23,390 nt of DNA from CAYUQT01 sp964596165 (GTDB lineage Bacteria > Planctomycetota > Phycisphaerae > UBA1845 > JAFGLZ01). A model generated the notes under the pieces. It did not search any database. It was given only the letters and a program-made list of their open reading frames with translations, and was not told the origin of the DNA. Where the stretch lies: positions 1 to 23,390 of the forward strand of contig CAZQTW010000085.1 in assembly GCA_964596165.1 (NCBI GenBank), written 5' to 3'. The position numbers and the translations under genes were made by a program. Below, piece after piece: positions 15,141 through 22,511 of this stretch. Position 1 is the stretch's first letter. Each line of letters begins with the position of its first letter.

Positions 15141-16113
15141 CGGAGTCCTCACTTTCCCCGAGCAACGGTGACGATTGACCGCGCGTATCGACGCGCCGTC
15201 CGGCTGCCGCCAGTGCCTCGGCCGCATTGTAACTGGAACGTACGAACGGAGCACTCGCGACCGCCTGGAAGCCAAGGCATCGGGCATAAGCCCCGATATC
15301 CTCGAATTCGTCAGGCGGAACGTACCGGTGAACGGGAAGGCTCGACGGTGTCGGCTGCAGGTACTGCCCAATCGTGACGATCCGGCAGCCGACGGCCCGC
15401 AAGTCCTGGAGGGTTTGGTTGATTTCGTGTCGGTGTTCGCCGAGCCCGACGAGCAGTCCGCTCTTGGTGGAGATATCCGGGTGTCGCTGCGTGACATGGG
15501 CTAGCACCGCAAGCGAACGGGTGTAATCCGCCTGGGACCGGATCTCGGGCGTGAGCCTGGCCACGGTCTCAATGTTGTGGTTGTAGACGGTGGGCCGGGC
15601 CTTACACACGAGGTCAATGTGCTCCGGTTTTGCATGCATGTCGGGAGTCAAAACCTCGACGGTTGCGTCGGGGATTCGCGCGCGAATTGCGCGAATTGTC
15701 GTCGCGAAGTGAGCGGCTCCCTCGTCGGGCAGATCATCTCGAGTGACGGACGTGACAACGACGTGACGCGCCGCCAACTGCACCGCCGCCTCGGCGAGTC
15801 TATCGGGTTCGGTCGGGTCCAACGGTCTTGGGGTACCACGGCGAACAGCACAGAAACGGCAGGCGCGAGTGCAGACGTCGCCCATGATCATGAATGTTAG
15901 CGTGTGTCGCGACCAGCACTCAGGTCGGTTCGGGCATCGGGCCTCCTGACAGACGGTGGCCACGCCGGATGCAGCGACTCGCTCAACGGTCTCGGAGAAT
16001 GCCCGACCGCTGGGCAGCGGCCTCTTCAGCCATTGAGGGAGACGCCGCCGCGAATGGGAGCTCGCTTTCGCCGCGGCATCAGTTTGGGTGAACCGTTGTT
16101 CCATTGATGTCAT
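15133..16113 (-). CDS. lipA: Lipoyl synthase
   Basis: A radical-SAM enzyme that inserts two sulfurs into protein-bound octanoyl groups to give the lipoyl cofactor of pyruvate and 2-oxoglutarate dehydrogenases and the glycine cleavage system. The auxiliary cluster cysteines are C55, C60 and C66 (CQEARCPNRPEC); the radical-SAM cysteines are C81, C85 and C88 (CTRACRFC). The conserved C-terminal serine motif RSSY is at about 292-295. The 326 residues are typical. It is the first gene of the overlapping lipA-tmk-holB-ricT run. The ATG at 16113 and an ATG at 16104 are both possible; neither has a strong ribosome binding site. No lipB is present in the window. Confidence 0.96.
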   Translation of the reverse strand: MTSMEQRFTQTDAAAKASSHSRRRLPQWLKRPLPSGRAFSETVERVAASGVATVCQEARCPNRPECWSRHTLTFMIMGDVCTRACRFCAVRRGTPRPLDPTEPDRLAEAAVQLAARHVVVTSVTRDDLPDEGAAHFATTIRAIRARIPDATVEVLTPDMHAKPEHIDLVCKARPTVYNHNIETVARLTPEIRSQADYTRSLAVLAHVTQRHPDISTKSGLLVGLGEHRHEINQTLQDLRAVGCRIVTIGQYLQPTPSSLPVHRYVPPDEFEDIGAYARCLGFQAVASAPFVRSSYNAAEALAAAGRRVDTRGQSSPLLGESEDSGG

Positions 16114-16233
16114 CGGCTAAGACAACGATGCAGGGATTGTCTCCCGGCCGGTTGCCTCTAGTTCCGCAAGTGCCGTTCTGCCTATGGGTTGAGCATCCAT
16201 AAACCGATAGTCACGTCCCGTCGAAAGGGCCCG

Positions 16234-16446
16234 TCAGTGTCGATGATCCCCTCCCAACGCTCGGCTGTGCCGATGCGCCAAGGGGCCGACGATATGCCTT
16301 TCAACAGTGATCTCTCGGACCGGGTCCTGAACCCACCGACCACGTGCGGACCAGGACCACGGGGGCGCGGTCAATCCGCTCGCGGCCAGAGGCAGAAGTA
16401 TGGTGAGCAGAACGATCGTGTACATATCAACAGGATACCGTGGCAT
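16234..16446 (-). CDS. Doubtful small membrane-type ORF in the 16114-16495 gap
   Basis: This 382-base gap between the kinase fusion gene and lipA holds one frame that might be real: 70 codons, or 63 if translation starts at the ATG of 16425. The shorter form begins with a strong hydrophobic helix (MYTIVLLTILLPLAASGLTA) that would act as a signal or anchor. Against it: no ribosome binding site before either ATG, only moderate G/C at third positions (about 65% by eye), and an unremarkable His/Arg-rich end. The lipA promoter should also be in this gap, but I could not point to a convincing pair of boxes; a weak inverted repeat (TATGG with CCATA) lies near 16185-16205. Confidence 0.2.
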   Translation of the reverse strand: MPRYPVDMYTIVLLTILLPLAASGLTAPPWSWSARGRWVQDPVREITVERHIVGPLAHRHSRALGGDHRH

Positions 16447-16495
16447 CGCGTGCGGGAAAAGGGGGAGACGCTAATGCGTCAGGTTCGCGAGGCTG

Positions 16496-18415
16496 TTAGC
16501 GTTGTCGCCACGCTTGCAGCGTCGCCAGGTATGAGAGCGGATCACCGATGTCGAAACGCTGTCCCTGGACCTCCAGTCCGAGGAATCCCTCGTTTCGTCG
16601 GAGGCGTTCAAGGGCGGAGGTCAATTGGAACTCCCCGCGTTCGCGGAGGTTGTGTTCGATGTGCTCCTGAAGGATGTCAAAGAGGGCGGGCTTGATGATG
16701 TAATGTCCGAACAGCGTAAGGTATTCGCCGTCGGGGAGTCCGGCGACTCGGAGCTGCTGTCGAGCGTAATCGACATCGGGCTTCTCGACGAATTGTCCGA
16801 TCTCCAGCAGCCGGGGTTGCCGCCACGTACCCGCGACCGCACCGTAGTGTGCAATGCTTTGCTCCGGCGTCCGGCGAAGTGCGACGATGCTCGTGGCATG
16901 GGCCTCATAGGCGTCGAGAAGCTGGCGGGCACAAGGGACGTCGGTGTCGGAGGCGTAGATGTGGTCGCCCAGCATCAGCAGGAAAGGCTCGTTGCCGACC
17001 CACTGGCGAGCGCAGAACACGGCGTGGCCGAATCCATCCTGCACGTCCTGTTTGACGAGCGTGACGCGTCGACCCACGTCCATGAGATTTGCTTCGTAGT
17101 CGCGGTGTTTCTGTGGAAGGCGGTTGAGCTGCTCGATCTTGAGCGGCCGGTGGAGCAGTTCCTCGAAGAACCGTTCGTCATCCGGCTGTACAACCAAGCA
17201 GACCTGTTCGATTCCCGAGGCCAGCGCCTCTTCGATGACGTTGAGGATCGCGGGTTTGGCAAGACCGTCGCGATCGATGATCGGGAGGAGTTCCCGTTTG
17301 GTTGCCTTGCTCGCCGGGTAGAGGGCGGTGCCGAAGCCGGCTGCGGGGATGACGGCCTTGCGAACCTTCTGGACCGCGCGAACGGTAAGCCTCAGGCAGG
17401 GCATTTTCAGGCCGGATTCGATCAGTTCCACCGTGCGCTCCTGGTCCTGCCGACTGCGGCAGATAAACTGTGCGGTGCCGTCACCCTGACTACCGACACC
17501 CTTGCCCCCCCAGATGTGGGGCTGGATCGGGGCGTAGGTCAGGACGCGATGGAGCACGGGGGCAGTCAGTTGGGATGGGCAGGCCGGAGCGAGATGCCGG
17601 TCGAAGAGCGATTGCGCCTCGACCATGAGCTCGCCGATTCGCTTGGCATCGCCGCGAATGACGGCATCGCGTGCTTCGTGCGTGATCCGCTTGTTGATCG
17701 GGCCAAGGTAGTCTTGGACTTTCTGCTGTAGGTCGTCCGCGGGCCGTGGATAGCATCGGTTGAGCGACGCCAGGATCTCCATGGTGTCTTTGCCGGCACA
17801 GAGGTCGACGATGACGAAGTGGAGTTCCCCTCGGACGGGCAGTTCCTCGACGTCGAGCCGATCGCCGTCAAACGTCATCATAATGGGCCGATCACCGTAG
17901 GCGCAGCCCTGGTCCATCCGGCCGCAACGACTCGGCGTGACGATTTCGCCCTGGTAGGCATATTCCATTTCGCCGCGGACGGTCATCTTCAAATCGTAGA
18001 TACGATTGAATGCACGAGCGACGAGGACGCAGATTGCGGCGCTGCTGCTGAGGCCTTTCTTGATGGGCAGGTCGGTCAGGTAGTTGTCAATGCACAACCC
18101 GCGAACGTGGTAGTGGGTGGCGATTTGGTAGGCAACGCCGCACACGTAACTGAAAAAGTCGCCGCGTTCGGCCTCGCTTCGGAGAACGGCAAGGTCCATC
18201 GGGACCTCGTACGGACCCATTCGCGTGCCGTCGGGGCGCGTGGCCGTCAGAATCAGCTTGTCGGGATGGGAGTCCACATTGGCGTGGATTCCCTGATTGG
18301 TCCCGGTGATGAGGGTGTAACCCTTTTCGATGCGGCTGTCGATTCGGCGGTAGCCGCCGGCCCAGTCGCTGTGTTCTCCAAACAGACAGATCCGACCCGG
18401 AACGAAGATCCTCAT
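16496..18415 (-). CDS. Bifunctional GHMP sugar kinase / GalU-like nucleotidyltransferase fusion
   Basis: One 639-residue chain joins two enzyme domains. Residues 1-345 are a galactokinase-like GHMP kinase: GRICLFGEHSDWAGG at 7-21, the ATP loop KGLSSSAA at 120-127, and RMDQ at 166-169 with the catalytic-type Asp. Residues about 353-635 resemble UTP-glucose-1-phosphate uridylyltransferase (GalU): KAVIPAAGFGT, KRELLPI, LGDHIY, FVEKPD and GHYIIKP. The order suggests a salvage route in which a free sugar is phosphorylated at C1 and then activated to a nucleotide sugar. In the GalU signature the conserved Arg after GT is Ala364 (codon GCC at 17326-17324). The sugar and nucleotide are unknown. ATG at 18415 follows GAGG by five bases and is preferred to the TTG at 18436. 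The gene is divergent from mnmE. Confidence 0.88.
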   Translation of the reverse strand: MRIFVPGRICLFGEHSDWAGGYRRIDSRIEKGYTLITGTNQGIHANVDSHPDKLILTATRPDGTRMGPYEVPMDLAVLRSEAERGDFFSYVCGVAYQIATHYHVRGLCIDNYLTDLPIKKGLSSSAAICVLVARAFNRIYDLKMTVRGEMEYAYQGEIVTPSRCGRMDQGCAYGDRPIMMTFDGDRLDVEELPVRGELHFVIVDLCAGKDTMEILASLNRCYPRPADDLQQKVQDYLGPINKRITHEARDAVIRGDAKRIGELMVEAQSLFDRHLAPACPSQLTAPVLHRVLTYAPIQPHIWGGKGVGSQGDGTAQFICRSRQDQERTVELIESGLKMPCLRLTVRAVQKVRKAVIPAAGFGTALYPASKATKRELLPIIDRDGLAKPAILNVIEEALASGIEQVCLVVQPDDERFFEELLHRPLKIEQLNRLPQKHRDYEANLMDVGRRVTLVKQDVQDGFGHAVFCARQWVGNEPFLLMLGDHIYASDTDVPCARQLLDAYEAHATSIVALRRTPEQSIAHYGAVAGTWRQPRLLEIGQFVEKPDVDYARQQLRVAGLPDGEYLTLFGHYIIKPALFDILQEHIEHNLRERGEFQLTSALERLRRNEGFLGLEVQGQRFDIGDPLSYLATLQAWRQR

Positions 18416-18474
18416 GCGTGCCTCACAATCCGCCAATCAATGGTCGCAATCGCACGGCTGAATATCCTATCATC

Positions 18475-18489
18475 GGCCGTTCGACGGCC
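18475..18489. other. Perfect inverted repeat in the kinase-fusion/mnmE divergent intergenic region
   Basis: GGCCGT and ACGGCC flank TCG in the 112-base space between two divergent genes. It could be an operator serving both or a hairpin in the mnmE leader. AT-rich boxes nearby (TATCCT, TATCAT at about 18463-18473) might be -10 elements, but no matching -35 box is clear. Confidence 0.3.
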
Positions 18490-18502
18490 AAACCTGTTCT
18501 TG

Positions 18503-18531
18503 AAGGAGAGCCGGACGGTATGATGATATGA
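18503..18531 (+). promoter_or_regulatory. Ribosome binding site with three-codon leader ORF overlapping the mnmE start
   Basis: AAGGAG at 18503-18508 lies 11 bases before ATG 18520 but 19 bases before the mnmE ATG at 18528. The first ATG begins Met-Met-Ile-stop (ATG ATG ATA TGA, 18520-18531), whose stop overlaps the mnmE ATG as ATGA. Spacing therefore favours initiation on the mini-ORF, with re-initiation on mnmE. Confidence 0.4.
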
Positions 18532-19967
18532 CGACTACGGATCAACCGTCTATGTTCAACGTTCTGGATGACACGATAGCGGCGATTTCCTCTGCGATCG
18601 GCTACAGTCCGCGCGGGATCATCCGGCTGTGCGGACCGGAGGCCATTCCGATCGCAGACGTGTTATTCCGTCCGAACGAGATGCCGCCGTTGGGGGAACG
18701 GGGTGGGCATGCCCATTGTCTGGGCCGGTTGAGGTTGTCACCGCCCAACGCATCGCCGGTAGTGCCGGCGGAGGCCTATCTGTTCAGAGGCCCCCGGAGT
18801 TACACCCGGCAGGATATCGTTGAGTTGCACACCCTGGGCTCGCCTCCGATTCTGTCTGTAGTGCTTCAGCATTGCTTTGCCCGAGGGGCGAGACTAGCCG
18901 AAGCGGGCGAGTTCTCGGCCAGGGCGTTCTTCAGCGGACAGCTCGACATGAGCGAGGTGGAAGGCGTGGCTGCGCTGATTCACGCGGAGTCGGATGCCCA
19001 GCTCCGGGCGGGCGAACGATTGCTGCACGGCGCGCTGTCAGGACGTGCCGCGGGATTGCAGGACCGATTGAGCGACCTGCTCGCACTCATCGAGGCGGAC
19101 ATCGATTTCACCGACGAAGCGATCCATTTCATCACACCTTCACAGTTGCGCGAGCGACTCAACGCGCTTGCGAATGACATTCGGGGACTTCTGTCGTCGA
19201 GCCTACTCGCCGAACGGATCGAGACGCTGCCGAGGATTATGCTGCTCGGCCCGCCCAACGTAGGCAAGAGCAGCCTGCTCAACCGGCTGACGGGACTGGA
19301 TCGCGCGATCTGCTCCCCGTTGCCTGGGACGACGCGCGATGTGTTGACGGCACCGCTCGAGATGCCCAGCGGTGAGGCAGTTCTTGTTGATGCGGCAGGG
19401 ATGGGCCGGACGGAGACGCTGATCGACCGACTGGCGGATGCGGCGGTTCATCATGCGGTCAGCGAGGCCCAAATGATCTTGTTCGTCGTTGACATTAGTG
19501 AGAACCCTGTGCGGCCATGTTATGAGCTTCTGGAAGGGCTTCCGGAACGGCGCATGATGATTCTGGCAAACAAGGCAGACCTTGTCGCGGCCGAAGAACT
19601 GAACAAGCGGGTTGCGGGCCTCAAGCGGCGCGGGTCGGATGTGGTCGTGGCTGTGAGCGCCAGGACCGGCATGGGACTTGAGGGCCTGATCGTCGGCATA
19701 GAGGAGATACTGTTTGCCGGCGCGACTGATTCCGGCGGTGAGTCAATAGCGCTTAACACACGTCATCGCAATGCTTTCGGGAACGCACTGGCTGCGATTG
19801 AACGGGCGTCAGGGCTGGCGGAAGGCTTGACGGAGACGCTGGAAGCAGCTGAAATCATTGCCGTTGAGCTGCATGAAGCGAATGAGCATCTCGGCCAGAT
19901 TGCCGGTCAAGTCGTTACGGACGATCTCTTGGGGCGGATCTTCGCCAATTTCTGCATTGGCAAATGA
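18528..19967 (+). CDS. mnmE: tRNA modification GTPase MnmE (TrmE)
   Basis: With MnmG, MnmE installs the cmnm5 or nm5 group on wobble uridine 34 of certain tRNAs, using a methylene- or formyl-folate carrier. The 479-residue protein has the N-terminal folate-binding domain (DDTIAAISSAIG, RSYTRQDIVEL), a helical domain, and an inserted GTPase domain: GPPNVGKSS at 241-249, TTRD at 268-271, DAAG at 288-291 and NKAD at 348-351. It ends with the invariant FCIGK, whose cysteine is required in characterised homologues. Diverged points: DAAG instead of DTAG, HTLGS where most have HGG, and, aligned by eye, Asp300 at the place of the catalytic Glu282 of Escherichia coli. No MnmG gene is in the window. 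An ATG at 18552 (MFNVLDDT) is an alternative start. Confidence 0.95.
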   Translation: MTTTDQPSMFNVLDDTIAAISSAIGYSPRGIIRLCGPEAIPIADVLFRPNEMPPLGERGGHAHCLGRLRLSPPNASPVVPAEAYLFRGPRSYTRQDIVELHTLGSPPILSVVLQHCFARGARLAEAGEFSARAFFSGQLDMSEVEGVAALIHAESDAQLRAGERLLHGALSGRAAGLQDRLSDLLALIEADIDFTDEAIHFITPSQLRERLNALANDIRGLLSSSLLAERIETLPRIMLLGPPNVGKSSLLNRLTGLDRAICSPLPGTTRDVLTAPLEMPSGEAVLVDAAGMGRTETLIDRLADAAVHHAVSEAQMILFVVDISENPVRPCYELLEGLPERRMMILANKADLVAAEELNKRVAGLKRRGSDVVVAVSARTGMGLEGLIVGIEEILFAGATDSGGESIALNTRHRNAFGNALAAIERASGLAEGLTETLEAAEIIAVELHEANEHLGQIAGQVVTDDLLGRIFANFCIGK

Positions 19968-19999
19968 TGGAACTGAACACGACACGGCGAGAGAGGGCA

Positions 20000-20028
20000 T
20001 TGTCCTAACGTCGTTAGTGACGTACACT
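20000..20028 (+). promoter_or_regulatory. Candidate promoter of the FHA-GspE genes with palindrome in the spacer
   Basis: TTGTCC (20000-20005) and TACACT (20023-20028) are 17 bases apart, upstream of the FHA gene and just after mnmE. The spacer contains CTAACGTCGTTAG (20005-20017), two perfect 6-base arms around one base. A regulator bound there would cover the promoter, so this is a candidate operator. A leader of about 37 bases would follow. Confidence 0.5.
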
Positions 20029-20071
20029 GCTACGGGATGGGACGGGTTGTAAGAGCCGCTGCGGAGGCACC

Positions 20072-20767
20072 ATGTCAGGGGATCAGTCACTAGCCGCCCG
20101 GCTTGATGATGAGTTCATCAAGTTGATGATTCAGGAACTCTCGGGCCAGAGTACGAAGAGTCCCGACACCCATCTGTCGGGAACCTGGAAGGAGCGGGAC
20201 CAGGCAAGCGAAGCGCTTAAGGACGAAAGGATTAGTCTCGAACTGGCACGGGGGCGCCAGAATGAGAGGCGTCACCGGAGAGCTGCCGAGCCGGAACGCG
20301 AGAGTTCGGCACCGGCCACCGACAAGCTGGAATGGCCATTCCCCGGTAAGACCGAAGATCAACAGGCACAGCTAGGCGATACGCCAATTGTCCCTTTCGA
20401 GGTCAAAAAGGGCAAACCAGTAGCGCCGGGCACCCAACCCTCGCGTGTAAGGGGGAAGGAGCCCAATCGCAGCCGAATGGTTCTGCTCATTGCCGAGCCG
20501 AATCAGACGGAACGCGCCATCCCGGTGGGGGACAAACCCCTGATCATTGGGCGCGGCCAGGATAGTGATGTTGTGCTGACGGATACGGGTGTGAGTCGGC
20601 ATCATCTGCGCGTTGAATTGTACAAGGACAGCCTGATGGTGGAAGATCTCAAGAGCCGCAATGGAACGACGATCAACGATCGCCCCATACAGGGGCAGGA
20701 AGCCTTTCCGGGCGATATCGTCCGAATCGGTAGGACGATCATTCGCATTCACGAAGCGGGTAAGTAA
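20072..20767 (+). CDS. FHA-domain protein
   Basis: The C-terminal third of this 231-residue protein is a forkhead-associated domain, which binds phosphothreonine peptides: GR at 160-161, SRHH at 175-178, KSRNGTTIN at 194-202, and a final strand with IRIGRTIIRI. The first 20 residues form a short helical motif (DDEFIKLMIQEL), and residues about 25-135 are charged and low in complexity, probably disordered. No membrane segment or signal peptide is seen, so it is likely cytoplasmic. GGAGG lies four bases before the ATG. The stop is nine bases from the start of the GspE-type gene, so the two are almost certainly co-transcribed and may work together. Confidence 0.9.
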   Translation: MSGDQSLAARLDDEFIKLMIQELSGQSTKSPDTHLSGTWKERDQASEALKDERISLELARGRQNERRHRRAAEPERESSAPATDKLEWPFPGKTEDQQAQLGDTPIVPFEVKKGKPVAPGTQPSRVRGKEPNRSRMVLLIAEPNQTERAIPVGDKPLIIGRGQDSDVVLTDTGVSRHHLRVELYKDSLMVEDLKSRNGTTINDRPIQGQEAFPGDIVRIGRTIIRIHEAGK

Positions 20768-20776
20768 GGAGGGCTC

Positions 20777-22453
20777 ATGCGAGCCGCCGCACCTCATACG
20801 CTGTGGTTTGTCCTTACATTGGCATCCGTGGCATTCGCAGCTCAAAGCGGGACGGCGGAGCAGGGGGCTAGCTCGGCGCCCGCGAGCGCGCCCATGTCGG
20901 CACCCGCTTCCGCCCCCGCATCAGCGCCAACGATCCCAGCCAAACCGGTGAAACCTGTTCCACCTGTCGTGACCCTACTGAGTCCACCGGCGTTTGGGAT
21001 CTTCTGCGGTTGGCTGGCAGCTTGCCTTTATTGTGCGACTTGGTCTCATAGGCAGTCGTCGATTCCGGCGGACAAGAGGGCGGCGATCAACTGGATCCTG
21101 CTGCTCACCGGGCCGATCGGGCTTCTCGGACTGGTGATCATTCAGCGCAATCCGAAACTCAAGACACAGTTCGAGGACCTTCTGGGCCGTATCCTGCCGC
21201 GCCATAGCGTCGCGGTTTCGCCGGTGGAGTCCCTTCCCATAACGCTCTGCACGTCGTCGGGCGAACCGGTGGGCGGAATCGGAGGGTGGCGTTCGCACGG
21301 TAAGGACGCACTCGACGTGGCCAAACGAGTCATTTACGAGGCCTTGGAGCGGCGGGCTTCCGACGTGTTGATCGATCCTCGAGATGGCGATGTCTATCTG
21401 ATTCGGTACCGGGTGGACGGCATCCTGCACGAAGTGGCGAGATTCCCGGCAGATCAGGGGGTAACCGTCGTCAATTGTTTCAAGGTGGCTTCGGGATTGG
21501 ACATCAGCGAGAAGCGTCGTCCGCAGGACGGCGCCTTTCTGGCGAAACTCTCAAATCGCGAGATCAAGTTTCGTTCGGCGACAGCCGGGACACTTTACGG
21601 CGAAAAGATCGCCATCCGGGTTTTCGACGTCCAGGCCGGCCTGAAGAAGCTGGACCACCTTGGCTTGAACGCCGAGGAAAGGTTGCAGATCGTTCGCTTC
21701 ATGGGGCGAAGCGACGGCATGTTGCTGGTCGCCGGTCCCACCGGTAGCGGCAAGACGACCACGATCTATGCGGCGCTGAACCTTCTAGCGGGTCAAGGAC
21801 GTAACATCGTTACCATTGAGGATCCCATAGAGTATCCACTCCCACACGTCAGCCAGACGGAGGTCAACGTCAAGGCGGGGATGACGTTCGCGTCGGGGCT
21901 GAGGTCCATCCTGCGCCAGGACCCGGACGTTATTCTGGTGGGTGAGATCCGTGATGCGGAGACGGCGGAGACGGCGCTTCAAGCCTCGCAGACGGGTCAC
22001 CTCGTCTTGTCGACGATTCACAGCAACGACGGCTTGACTGCGTTGGCTCGCCTTGTGGAGTTTGGCATCGAGCCGTTCCTCATCACGACGGGTCTGGCCG
22101 CCGTCCTTTCGCAGCGGTTGGTGCGGGTTCTGTGCCCGAAGTGCAAGCAACCGGCTGAGATCACGCCCGCGCTGCGGCACGGGGCGGCACATCGTCACAT
22201 CGCTCTAGGAAAGGTGAGCGTGGCGGTAGGATGCGAAGAGTGTGAGAACAGCGGCTACATGGGACGAACGGGCATTTTCGAGATTCTTCCACTGAGTCAT
22301 GAGATGGGGCAATTGCTGACTCAACGTCCCTCGCTGGCAACGATCAAGGCGCAGGCGGTCAAAGAGGGCGTTCTCACGATGAGGCAGCGCGGGATGGAGA
22401 AGGTCCTTCAAGGCATCACGACGGTCGAGGAGGTGACGAGGGTCACGACATGA
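20777..22453 (+). CDS. GspE/PilB/TadA-type secretion ATPase with hydrophobic, Ser-Ala-Pro-rich N terminus
   Basis: Residues about 175-558 form a complete type II secretion / type IV pilus ATPase: GPTGSGKTT (Walker A, 320-328), TIEDPIEYPLPHVSQTEV (Asp box), DVILVGEIRD (Walker B, 384-393), TGHLVLSTIHSND (His box), and a zinc tetracysteine (C453, C456, C486, C489). What is unusual is the first 125 residues. Instead of an MshEN-type N domain there is a signal-like segment (about 8-22), a SAP-repeat linker (32-65), and two strongly hydrophobic segments (about 66-88 and 104-122). The protein is thus probably membrane-attached, although a three-helix reading would put the ATPase on the wrong side. 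AAGGAGGG gives an ideal start. It lies between FHA and small membrane-protein genes. Power for assembly of pseudopilin or pilus fibres is the likely role. Confidence 0.9.
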   Translation: MRAAAPHTLWFVLTLASVAFAAQSGTAEQGASSAPASAPMSAPASAPASAPTIPAKPVKPVPPVVTLLSPPAFGIFCGWLAACLYCATWSHRQSSIPADKRAAINWILLLTGPIGLLGLVIIQRNPKLKTQFEDLLGRILPRHSVAVSPVESLPITLCTSSGEPVGGIGGWRSHGKDALDVAKRVIYEALERRASDVLIDPRDGDVYLIRYRVDGILHEVARFPADQGVTVVNCFKVASGLDISEKRRPQDGAFLAKLSNREIKFRSATAGTLYGEKIAIRVFDVQAGLKKLDHLGLNAEERLQIVRFMGRSDGMLLVAGPTGSGKTTTIYAALNLLAGQGRNIVTIEDPIEYPLPHVSQTEVNVKAGMTFASGLRSILRQDPDVILVGEIRDAETAETALQASQTGHLVLSTIHSNDGLTALARLVEFGIEPFLITTGLAAVLSQRLVRVLCPKCKQPAEITPALRHGAAHRHIALGKVSVAVGCEECENSGYMGRTGIFEILPLSHEMGQLLTQRPSLATIKAQAVKEGVLTMRQRGMEKVLQGITTVEEVTRVTT

Positions 22454-22511
22454 CGTCCGTTTCGGCGGAAGGAGAGTCGCAGGGCGCAAGGAAGCTGAGA
22501 GAGGACCTATC

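Noticed and set aside
14433..15497. Upstream extension of the thymidylate kinase frame to 15497
   Set aside because: The extra 119 residues are antisense-like Arg/Ser-rich shadow of lipA in another frame; the GTG at 15140 has a ribosome binding site and starts at the normal first strand of the kinase.
16625..17731. 368-codon plus-strand frame opposite the kinase fusion
   Set aside because: Antisense to clear kinase and nucleotidyltransferase motifs; no independent support.
20875..20935. Tandem-repeat-like DNA (alternating gcgcc/gcacc triplets)
   Set aside because: It simply encodes the Ser-Ala-Pro repeat linker of the ATPase; it is not a separate DNA repeat element.
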